A stretch of 64,000 nucleotides of DNA from Branchiostoma floridae (lineage: Eukaryota; Chordata; Leptocardii; Amphioxiformes; Branchiostomatidae), in NCBI RefSeq assembly GCF_000003815.2, contig NC_049996.1, positions 10,066,210 to 10,130,209 on the forward strand, given 5' to 3'. Positions 23,040 through 34,500 of this stretch are shown piece after piece. The translations under genes were made by a program, and so were the position numbers. The first letter of the stretch is position 1. Each line of letters starts with the position of its first letter. The notes beneath the pieces are model-generated. The model saw only the letters and a program-made list of their open reading frames with translations, searched no databases and was not told where the DNA came from.

Positions 23040-24702
23040 GCTGCACAATACCTGCTACGCACGTCAACGATTCTGGAATGTGTGATCCTAGGTCTGACGG
23101 AAATATAAAGCTGTCAGTAAGTTCGGTAACTCAGCTATTAATTAGTTGTATCATTCTCCGCTGTTATTTTCTGGTTCACATTGTGCCTTACATGGTTTGA
23201 AAGAAAAGCTGTTATATGAATTGTCTTTTCAAAAATGAGCCTTTTATAACGCCAAGTTAGCTTATTCGTCTGCCGATGTGAATATTTTCTATATCAGAAA
23301 TTATACAAAATCTAAGTATACATGCATGGAAATGACTTGCATGTTGCATTCCACTGTGGGGCTTGTGAACTAAATGAGCTTAAACAAACAGAATCGCAAG
23401 CTGGATTTCATGGTGATAAACGCGATGTTTTGGTGATATACGTACACGACACAGACCTTTGTACTTTGAATTTCGTGTGATCGTGTGAATGCCAAGACGA
23501 AGCTGATATTTTCACAGCAACTTTTGACAATGTCCCATGCCATTTATTCCAGGTCAATCTCATAAATGTTGCACAATATGTGCTATTCATTAATGCACTA
23601 TCAAATCTATCCTAAAGAAATAATAAGATAAACTTACCAGTCAATCTGTGCTATTTCGGCGACAGCACCAGCCTCAATTGGTATTTCTAAAAGTTTTGCT
23701 CCAAAAATATTCTGAGCCCTGAGTGCATTCGTAGTGATCCGCCGCAAGAATATAGTTCTCAGTCAGCAAACATGAAATCTCAAAGTTGTTTCGTCAGAAT
23801 GTAAGATCGTTCTCAGAATACAGGTCTTCATTGTATTATACAAAGTACTCTCAGATTAGTACTGATTACAACCTGTACATTATAGAGAAACGACCTAGTG
23901 TTTTGCGTAGTAATTTTAGCTTCGTTTAAAGTGACGCAGTTCGGTGATGACTCACTTTTACGTGCTCACTAGGATTTTCATGGCTGCATTATATACTTTC
24001 ACTTTAAAGTGAGAGTCAGACAGTCCAAGTTTTCTGCTTGGCAGTCCAGTCTCGGGAGACTATCATTTCTGTGCCATCCGCAGAACTTCTCAACAATACA
24101 AGCGTTGAAATATTTCTCGAAAACGACTCTCAATACGGAGAATTCGGCGACGATTTTCTGACAGGAAACAGGTATTTCTATTCTACATCATTTATCGTAT
24201 GTATTGTCTTTGATTAACGGTCAATGTTGACAACAAGTATGTGCTGCAACGAATGCTCAATGTAGGATGGGTGACTAGGTTCCTGAAAAGACAAAAATTC
24301 ATAGACGCTATGCGGTACTGGGTCAAGCGTCATGCTTGAAAGTTGAAACTTAAGTTGCTTGCGTTGTATGGGAGTAACGTGTCGACAAGTATTGAGCTAA
24401 ACTTGTCATGAAACCCAGTGGTGTGTTAGAGGGCTCGGGCGGAGAAAATTATGCAAAATACACGACCTGGTAAAGGGCCATAGTTAGGGCGGTGTGGCTT
24501 GAAGAAAACGTGCATGTGCATGGAAACAGATTGTTTGTAGGAAACAGTAACATTGTTTAACTTTAATGGATCCTGGACCAAAGTTCAAGTCGGCTTCAAT
24601 TGTACATATCATGGCAACATGTTATCAGCTCATGTTAGTACACGCAGCCCATTCTTTGACATCTGTAACAAAATATGTTGAAATCTAGATACACAGCGGA
24701 AA
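23040..24702. other. Divergent intergenic region between A2 and B2
   Basis: Probably holds the promoters of A2 and B2, with the IRF-like element near 24.0 kb. No additional gene seen. Confidence 0.5.
23995..24015 (-). promoter_or_regulatory. IRF-like element between divergent genes A2 and B2
   Basis: The minus strand reads AAAGTGAAAGT here (plus ACTTTCACTTT), one base short of GAAAGTGAAA but keeping the IRF core AANNGAAA; an AAAGTGAG half-palindrome follows. It lies about 0.96 kb upstream of A2 and 0.7 kb upstream of B2, a position like that of the tandem elements between A1 and B1. Confidence 0.35.
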
Positions 24703-25613
24703 ATGGGCCAGTCAATGAGCACTCCCGCGGGGTCAGCGGAAGGTCAACGAAGCCAAGATCAGGCATCCTATGGTTATGGTGTAATGGTAAATATATAACT
24801 TGTTGTTTCTACAGCTTGCTAGTAAAATATGTGAACTTTTACTATATCCCGGACATAATACGGTCTTGACATTTGGGTCTGATAAAAATGAATTCACTTT
24901 TTTAAGAAGCAAAGTTTTTCTTTCAGACGGTTGAAGAGATCAACAAACCTAAACTTGGGAAACTTATCATTGAGTACTGTGGAAACGAGGGGACAACAGA
25001 CGATGAGCGGACAGCAAGCCTTCGCAAGTTACTGCAGCGAGCAATCACTAACCTGGAGCCCCTACAGAAGCAGTACCCGGGGGTATGGAGGGATGCAGAA
25101 CTCAAGATATTTGACCTGTATGGGAATGGGTATGTGGTTAAGTCTGGGCAGGGTTCTGTCAAGTTTGTAGCACTGATTACAGGGAAAGGTGATGTTGAGC
25201 TTAATAAGATCAAAGACGAGAGTTGGTGGGCCTCCATGAAATCTCTGTTTAAGAGTCAAAATACTTCACAGCTTCAGATAGGGGGTGCCCCTACTGACCA
25301 GAGGCCGTCGAATAGTGGTTCACAACCAAAGGAGGGTCAGGTAGATAATGCTTCTCTTATGGTCCCAGGAAGCCCTGGTGAAGATGGGGATGGGGCAGCT
25401 AAAGGGGAACATCAGGACCAGTCACCAAGTGGGCATGGTGGAGGGGATGGGCCACTTAACAATCCGCCCTCCTCATCAAGCTCGTTCAATCCACAACCAA
25501 CTGACAATCAGCCAAGCAGTGAGGGTCAAATAGGAAGTAATGATATATCAGGATCAGCTTCTCAGGTCCAGCTGAAGCTTCTGGGGGTAGCCAAACTGCT
25601 AAGAAAGAATTAG
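24703..25613 (+). CDS. Gene B2: paralogue of B1 with shortened repeat and shifted C-terminus
   Basis: Exons 24703–24786 (28 codons, MGQSMSTPAG…, donor GTAAAT) and 24927–25613; phase 0, 256 aa. Gly2 with Ser6 is a good N-myristoylation context. The conserved domain is nearly identical to B1 (T-V-E-E-I-N-K, Y-C-G-N-E-G-T-T, Y-G-N-G-Y-V-V-K-S-G-Q-G-S-V-K-F, S-W-W). Only one degenerate copy of the 25-residue repeat is present. Compared with B1, ten bases are missing near 25570, so B2 ends in L-L-R-K-N at 25613. The B1-like frame stays open for about 13 more codons beyond this stop and ends in a Cys-rich tail (…C-x-C-Y-I-G). Whether this is a functional change or decay cannot be told. Confidence 0.75.
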
Positions 25614-28516
25614 AAGAGGGTGGCTCTACTATTTGCAGTTGTTACATAGGATAATTCACAGACATCCAACACGACTCTGATACTTCGGCTACCGGAAAGA
25701 CATTTTCCAATCATATGTAAATCATGGAATAACTGTGTATGCCCCATCAATTTCCTTTTGGTGAATAGGAAAAAAAGTCTTATTTGTGGCCACTGTATCC
25801 AACACCGGACGTTATTGTCCTGCTCCCTGTACCTTTAATGGTAAGAAATCACCATTGACAGTACCAGTGCATTTTGCACGGTATTTAATCACAATCAACA
25901 GTGCCTGTGCACTTTTCATGGTACTGAAAGATCATCAGTACCAATGCACTTTTAATAATATCTGGTGTATTTTAATGATGATAAAAGCATCATCATCAGT
26001 ACTGACATGATGCACTTTCCATGGTACTGAGAATCATCATTAATAACGTATTGCTCTTAAATGATAGCCTTTCCCTAAGCCATCTGTCTTAAAGGATTAA
26101 CGTTGCGTGTAATGTGCACCATGCAGGCAACCTCCACAGAACCACATTCAACTGTAAAGAAGTTATGAAAAGTTGCAAAGCTTAAAAATCGTGTCTCAGT
26201 GTCATCATTGTAACTGCTTCCTTGAAAACAATTACGTACACAAGCTGTACCAGTAGCCTATTTTTTTGTCATATACCCCTTGAGGGTGGACATTATATTC
26301 TCCCCTCACCTCAAAGTATATGTATGTATTGTTAAGGCCTAAATATCAGGCACATCGTAAGTAAGAGGATGTTACAACATTCAAAGGCGTCAACTACATG
26401 TACTTTCATCAAGAAGTATACAAAAATGTAGTTGACAACTGAGCAGGGAAAAAACGGGACCTCTTAGTCGAAAATGTGATATTAATACTGTAGGCACGTA
26501 AACCAGGGCATGGTTACATGTACTAGTTGAAGAACAGGGAACACCATGGGGTTCTTTTCCTGAAAATGTCATAGTAGTGTATGACTAGTGGCCTTCAATG
26601 TAGCCTTCCGCATCATAGAAACCGGTGTTTGTACCATTTCCTGTTCATGCTAATATATGCTTACAACACTTTCTGTATAGGTGTACAAATATGTATGTCA
26701 ATAAGTGTGGATTTAGTGTATACTTGCAAGACAGAGGAAAAACAAAGGAAATCATCTTCACTTTAATATCATCCAGAAATTTACAATACTCATACGCAGC
26801 TATATATGTATATATCACATATCATTAGAATTTTATGAGAAGTCTGGCTTTTCTCATGAAAAACATGACCATAGTCATCATTATCTGACTGAAGCAGCAA
26901 GATTAAAACACCAAGAAATAATTAAAAAATCCAACACTTTGATACAATGAGTACTGGTGCAGGAGTAAAATACAATGTTGTTTACTTCAACAAAAGGCAG
27001 ATGTGGGATTGGACTTCTTTTATACATCTGTTATATTTTGTAATGGTCTGCATTTTTGAGGAGAGACAAATGCAGGCCACTTAAGGACAAACTTGATGCA
27101 ACAAGAATGTATGTGACAGATGGACCCTACATTTGACCCTTTGAGATAATATTTTATGTTACGTATGTCTGGTAATTCACTGTTTCTGTTTTCACCATTG
27201 CACCACAGCATAGTATAAACAGCTAAAATCTGAATGGCCACTCAAAATCTTGATGATTTTTATTTGTTGAGCAAAATACTAAAAGACCCACACATTCTAC
27301 TTTTAAGACTATTCTTAATATCCAATTCACTACATATGAATTTACCTACGTGTAAGTGCAATCCAACTATAACTATGCATGTTTTGTTTCGTTTTAGCCC
27401 TTGTGAGAATACGCACTGAAGAATGTCAGGGAATATTTCCATGTATCCCTCCACCACACACAAAAAAGGAAAACATCATGGTAAAAAAGCCGCAGCGCAA
27501 TATGAAAATTATTTGAGGTAGCTTCAGAACTCATTGCCCCATGTGACAATGAGCACAATACTGAAAATGCTCTACCAGTAATTTGGCAGAGCAGAATTTC
27601 AAGGTATACTGAGAACAGCAAGCAGATTGGCAATCCTCACTTCAAGAAAGCAAATTTGCCAAGACTTGCTGATAAGTATTCATGATCATTCTTTTAACAG
27701 CGCAATTTCTAACACAACTTTCAGAAAATGTTTTGATTAGATGTTCAATATCTCTTCCTCTACTGTGAACATATCTTATAGACTTAAGTATCTATTTTCT
27801 TACAAATGTTTTTGAATAATTTGCTTCAAATTGCCCTTTGTTATTAACTACAAGGAGAAAAATCTAAAAGTTTTCAAATTTCAAACTATAATCTAAAATC
27901 AATGATCTTTTGAGAATGTTAGTATGTAAAACTGCCCTCTCCCCCGATACATCCTACTTAGGCCACAAAAACAAATTATAGACATCAGCCTTTACATTTT
28001 GATGTACCTCAACAACAAGCTAAAAAAATTGCTGATACTAATTGGGACAATAGCAACCAATGATACCTTTTTTTTGTTTCAGGTACAAAGAAAATGATCA
28101 TTGGTTGTTACACTCTGTTTTGTCAGCTTGATTCTTGTTACAACATTTGACCATGGAATTCATACGTTTTATACGTGAGTGAGTGAGTTATACGTGAATT
28201 CCACAGCTGAGAAAAAGGATGTTGATTTGACCTTGATTGTAGACATTCCATCCTATTTATGGCTGTAAATACTAGTGTATGATAGGCAAGTAGCCTGGGA
28301 CCCTTACTACTGAAAACATTGCTTCCAGAGAAGGGACTAACGGTTAATAGTTATAAGTTGGTGGTGCACAAGAAGTCCTTTCACAGCCAAGGAATTCCAG
28401 AGTACTGAATTCCCCAACTGTGCAATTTAGCAATCCGTTGTCTCCAGATATACCCACAGGAAACCAAGCTTACATGGCCTTATATGGATAGGATACATGA
28501 TAAAATGGCCTCTATA
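25614..28516. other. Intergenic between B2 and NT5C3
   Basis: AT-rich, with the degenerate repeat listed above and an imperfect palindrome around 28152–28205 (GGAATTC…GAATTCC arms). No gene recognised; includes the 3' flank of NT5C3. Confidence 0.5.
25820..26045. repeat. Degenerate local repeats with motif catggtactga / agtaccaatgcactttt
   Basis: Segments of the type cagtacc.(a/g)tgca(c/t)ttt…atggtactga recur four or so times at irregular spacing, some as near-inverted copies. Probably a decayed tandem or palindromic repeat. Confidence 0.4.
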
Positions 28517-31500
28517 CTATAGAATCTTTTTCATGATAGCATTTGGCACATCCATGGTGTCATCTGACACTAGCACAATGTCATATGCTTCCTTGTATTT
28601 TTCTAACCTCTCCTCAATCTGAAACAAACGAAAAAATTGGCAAACATTAGTGACAATAAATTTGCATGATAAAGTAATCGTTATTTCATGTTATACATCT
28701 TACAACTGACAGAAAATGGCTAAAATACACCACAAAAGTTCATACTTCCCTCCAAAAAGGAATGTTACCAGCACATGTACAGAACAATGATTTTGATTGG
28801 CTCTAATTTTGGTACAAAAGAAACAAGCCAGATGATTGGTTCTGAAGAATCTTGTGTCCAGAATACTACATTACTGCCCTGGGTACAAGATTGACCATTG
28901 CAGCAACCCCACCTAGGAATTTTATCCAGAACTGCAGCCACTCTATTTCTGACTTGCTCTACATCTAGGGCAAAAATCCAAGGAAATAAAGAAGAAGGCT
29001 TTAATGTAACTTATTGGCAGAAAGTCCTCTTTAACTTAGGAAGTCTTCCTTTCTAATGCTACAATTGCAAAAAATAAGAAAACATCATCAAACTCACATT
29101 GTCATTGAGAAACCCTATCTTGAGGATATGTTGCATGTTAGGCACCCCGTCCGCCATCCTGAGATCTCCCATTGAATCCCCCATCAGGATGATGTTGCGG
29201 CGCTCCTTCAGCGTTGTGAAGTAGTCAGAATTCCGCAGGGCCCCCTCGTTCTTGTTGTACGTGTGCACAAGGTCCCCCTTGAAACCCACCAACATACCCT
29301 ATTGACGAAAAGATCAGGTTTAACTTTAACTTACATGTATTTGCAAGGCTCAAAATACTGGGTGCACAAACGTTGGAGCTGTACACCATTAACTGTGGTG
29401 TGAAATTTCAATGTAAGCTACAAAAACATGGGTGATTCATGCAATTTTTCAAAGCTCCAAGTTCAAGCTGTGTTGCCACAGTGCATGCCTCAAACATTGA
29501 GTGCCGCACACCAACTTCCGGATTCTGCCTACAACTCTGGACAAGAAAATCTTTCTTCCCTTATCATTTTGGTGACATTCTACCTTATTCTATGTTGCAT
29601 ACCCAAAATTTTCTATGCACCTAAATTCTTAGGCTACACCTATTCCAAGTATTGAATTTTGTAGCCTTTTTTAGGGTAGGGAGTGTAAGGAGCCCCAGTA
29701 GAACTAGGATGGTACTAGTACCCAGGCTATGAATTTTGAGCCCTAATATGATATTCAAAGTGATATTCTGAGAGGACTACACCCACATCATGGTTGAAGT
29801 CCATGTAGTTGGACACGACCCTCATGTTGGCGTACATCTGGGAGTGCTGCTTGATGATCTCCTCCAGAATGTCCCCGATCCCTGCAGAGAAGATCAACAT
29901 CGGCACGCTGTGCTCGTGGAGCGTGTGGAACTGCCAATCACAGCCATCTCTGGGGGAAAACAAACAAACAAACAAAGGTCAGTGTACTGAAGGTCAGAAT
30001 CTATGGGTTCCAAAGTTTTAGAAAGAGACTTTGGAAAAGGCGGCTGCATATCCCTTTTTCTCTTCTTGTTTTCCATTGAAATTCTAATTCATTTTACCCA
30101 TGGGGTAACTTATATGTGCATGTATATCTATTGCTTTTAAAAACAGGCTATCTAGAGTATCAAGTAAACGGACAGTGGTTTCAAATTGCAATGCATATCT
30201 AACCATCTGTATCTAACCACTTGATATCCCTAAATTCTATTTTTCAAAACAATGGATATAGTTGATGGATGATGGTGAACTTGTGTTTTTTTACACACAC
30301 AAAGAATCAGTGCTCTCACAGCACAAGTAAATCAGACTTAATCTTTACTCTAAGAGAAGGCAAACAATGTTGACAAGATATAAACTATTGTTAAGAATTT
30401 AGTAATTCTCAAACACATCATTGTGAGAATTTTTTTTTACCACGGATATCTCAGATGGGTCTTAGCATAAGAGGCATTATGGAAAATGATGTCAGGGGTC
30501 AGGCATGTAAGGTCATAGGTCAAACCCGAAGGGGGAGGGGAGAACACGCGGTAACAAACCTCATTCGAGCATTTGACTCCTTAACAGCGAGGGATAGATC
30601 AGACTGCTTCAATCCGCACTCAACGAGAACTCCGGTGCCTTTTGTATACCTGATGACACATTGTAAACTTCAACATCACAAACAGTTATCACTTATACAC
30701 TCACATGCACGTGTAAACTGCACTGTTCCCTGACATGGAAAATGTCAAAACTGCCTTTTGTTCAAAAGGCATAATTGAATTTCTTTGCCTTTCTCATCAT
30801 TTCTATTTCTGAGTGACAAAAATTTTTGGTGAAGAAAATGTTTTGAAATACATGACCATTTCTGTTCATTCTTCTACCATGACAGGCAACAAGCAGTTGA
30901 CAGGTACATGTTCTTCATTGTTTCTACTGTGATACAAACCTGAGCATAGCATTAGACTCCCTGACAGCTCTGGTGAGGTCTTCCCTCCGGAAGTTGCATG
31001 CAACAATTGCTGACTGAGCCTTTGTCCACCTAAGTGTGAATTTTTGAAACCTCAGCTCTGTCATAATATCACCAATACAAACTTAGGGAAAAAAGGTTAA
31101 CGTTTTTAGACGTAACATACATAAAAAATTTTGCAATGTTGCAAGATTTGATGTTTTATAATAGATTTTATCATGACTACTGTACTATAAAAGAGAAAGA
31201 AACGTTACGAGAAAAAGCAATTAAAAAAAGATATACTACTTATTAGCCAGTTACTGCTACTCCTTTTCATCTCTTTTTAATACAACACAGAGATATGTCT
31301 GTGAAAGGCAAACTTCTGACTGCCAAAATGCAAATAATACCATACAAAAGTAGCTGAGAACTTACAATTAAGAAAAAATAATTGGTGGAAACTATAAACA
31401 GTGAAATATTTGGAAATGTACAGACAGTTGAACACTGTCAAGCAACATTCTATATGTTTGTTATAAACTTACCACTCCATCATGAAGGGTATCTTTTCCT

Positions 31501-34500
31501 CTATTGTCATCTTGGCATTGATCTCTATAGGGTAGTAGGTATCTCTCAATTCATCCAGCTGAAGAGAAAAACAATTATGAATTTTATGGTAAGTTGTATT
31601 CACTAACAGGTATAATCATCCAGCATGGCAGATAAAACATTTGTACTTAAACCTTACGTCTGTCATAATCATAATTCATATTACAATTCACACAAGTACA
31701 GAAGTAAAAGTAACGACCATTCAAATACATTCTCCTATTCAGAGTCTTGCCTGTGGTCTATAAAATATACCTTGGGAAGTCTCAGCTAAACTCTGATTGG
31801 CTGGCAGTTGGCTAGACGCCATGTCACAAAAGTGGAAACATTTAATCCCAGCCAGTGGTTTGTTACCAAGGTATATTACATAGGACGAGGCAATGGTGAA
31901 GCTCCACATACAAAAATGTTTAAATTTTGAATACTTACAATTTGTTTTTTGGACTCAGGCACCAAGCTGGAGTTCTCTAGTACATCTGAAATGGGACAGG
32001 AGGTTACAGTTTAGTGGAAAAAGTGAGAGAAAAAACACCAAAATTGATATATTTGTCACCAACATTTTGGCATATGGTATTCCGATAAGATCTAACCATT
32101 CCACTATGGTCACCTTACACTGAATTACATGCAAAACAATTCCATTTGCTTGTAATGATTATGGAATGAAACAATACAGCATAAGATATCACATCACAGA
32201 CATGCAACATGCAAAAATGCACTACTCAGCAGTTGTGGGGGGAGGGTGAGGGTGGGGATCTCCAGTTCCAGGATTTGGGAAGAATTACCTCCGCTTAGGC
32301 ATGATAGGTAGATTTTTTTGAAAACTTTTGAATTTCTTCTTCATGGGAAGACTTTACCCCATATCTTTTTGCTTAGCCTGCTGTGCAGCAGTCATAACGA
32401 TAGGCTGCTGTGCAGCAGTGCTCCTGTTGATAATTTCAGAAACTGCAGATAAAAATGATGAACAATATGCTGCCTTGGCGGAGGTTTTGCGCTCTACAAA
32501 TGCATTTTTACTCTTATAATTTTTGCATGTTCCAACTCACTGAAACTTGCAGCAACTCTTGTGCCTTTGTAGGCCCATCTGGTGATTGTGTAGTCAAAAT
32601 CAGTGATGACCTAAGATAAGAATTAACACATATGAAACCATGCGGCTTGCGGGGACGCATTTCCCTAGAGACTTACTGTGACACGTGGCACACCGCTTCC
32701 CATTGATGGAGAAACGAGACAATGTCATGTCAAAGTCCGTGATTATCTGGAAAAACGGTTGGAGAGACAGAACAGTGGTTTATTTTACACTTACAGATAA
32801 TGACTAGAGGCTATGACACTGACATCCCCTTGACTTTGGATTAAGGACACAACAAACTACTTGTGTTTGCCACTGAATTTGAGAGCTAGGAAAATCTATA
32901 ACAGAGGGAGGCATATATTATGAATACACTTAAGGAGAAATGTTTATTTCATTTTTTACATGATACACCACGGTATTGAAGAAAATGCACAAAAGATAAC
33001 TAACACATGAAACACCAGGTTCACAATCAGTTCACAATGACATGATATATTGTATACAATCAGTACTGTCATTGTTAGGGTATTTTGATTTGGCTATCCC
33101 CACTAATATTACTTTTCGAAGACTACTTCATGCTTACTCATTTAAAAAATCTCATCATGTATAACTGTATGTCATGAAAATAATCTTTTTAGTGAGACAT
33201 TAGTTAATGACATGAACTGTATGCCTCAAAGTGTAAGAAATGTTTTTACTTAATTCTTATGACAGACTCTGTCCTTCAGACCACACTACTAGTTAGTAAG
33301 CACCTGTAGTTTACTCTTGCCATCCTGAATCAGCTGACACAGCAGTTTCTCCACTCTCTCTGGATCCCTGATGTGGACATTTTCCTTCTGGAGTTCATCC
33401 ATCTGTGGAGGATGTAAAATCACATTGTGAACCTTAAAGTTTGAAGTTAAACTGATAATAATATGGAAAAACCCTCTAGTTTGGACTGTTTCCAAACTCA
33501 TGTCCAGTTGCTTGAGTACCTGTTTTTGGCACATATTATTAATACCTGGATGTCTGACCTTCTTTAATGTATATATTATTAATTCTCATTATCATAAAAG
33601 AAGATACAGCACTACAAATGAGTGTGGGGTCTAGTGATACCTGTGTCCTTCACATGTAGTAGTTCTTAAACCCGACAATCTCCTTATCCCTCTGACACAA
33701 ATTTTATGCTGAAAGGACGACTCTAGAGGTACTACAGAGGTTTAAAACTGCTTACTAGTAATTTGCATATTGTAAAGTCAATTTACACCTGCAGATTTCT
33801 CGTGCAGATTTTTGGCATGGAGAAAATCCCTGCCCTTCATTTGGGACAACCCCTTGAGGGATCAAGTGCTCATGAATATTCATGACTTCAGCTCCCCTCC
33901 AAAACAGATGATGCAACTGCATCAGCTGTTTCTATAAACAGACCCCACTTCGGTCATTGGCATCACAAACCAAATTAGAACTGACCAAAACAAACCCCCA
34001 ATACCCACTAAACCCCCTTGTTTGTGAGAGCTAGATAGACTAGATGCACATCTTATAGAGGACATCTAACGGTCAAATTCAAAACAAGTTGTCTGTCATG
34101 AATAGCCATTAGAGAAATGAAATTTTGATTGATGCTTGGTCCCATGGAGAAATCGAAGAATTGGTCGATCAATCAACGAGTAAATTACATGTATTATGGA
34201 AATTTAGGCTGATATCTGACCTACATTTTGAGTATCATATTTTTATGCATGACGTATATCACATCAGTTGAATATAGGTTACTAGTACTACTGTAGTCTG
34301 GGAAACATCCTTTCTTTTTACTTTATGCTTGCTCTCTAGAAAGTGAAAATTATTAATTTGCAACATACAAAACCAGCCCCTTGCAAAATCATGCATTTTG
34401 TGTCTGGAACTTTACTACAGAATGCAGTTCTGTATCTGTATCTATATAGCAGCCCCTTGGCACAACACACCAGCTCCAGTGTTGTTGTTTCTAGTTCCAA

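Noticed and set aside
29790-29990. Plus-strand frame rich in V-D-D-L-L-Q
   Set aside because: Antisense shadow of NT5C3 exon 7.
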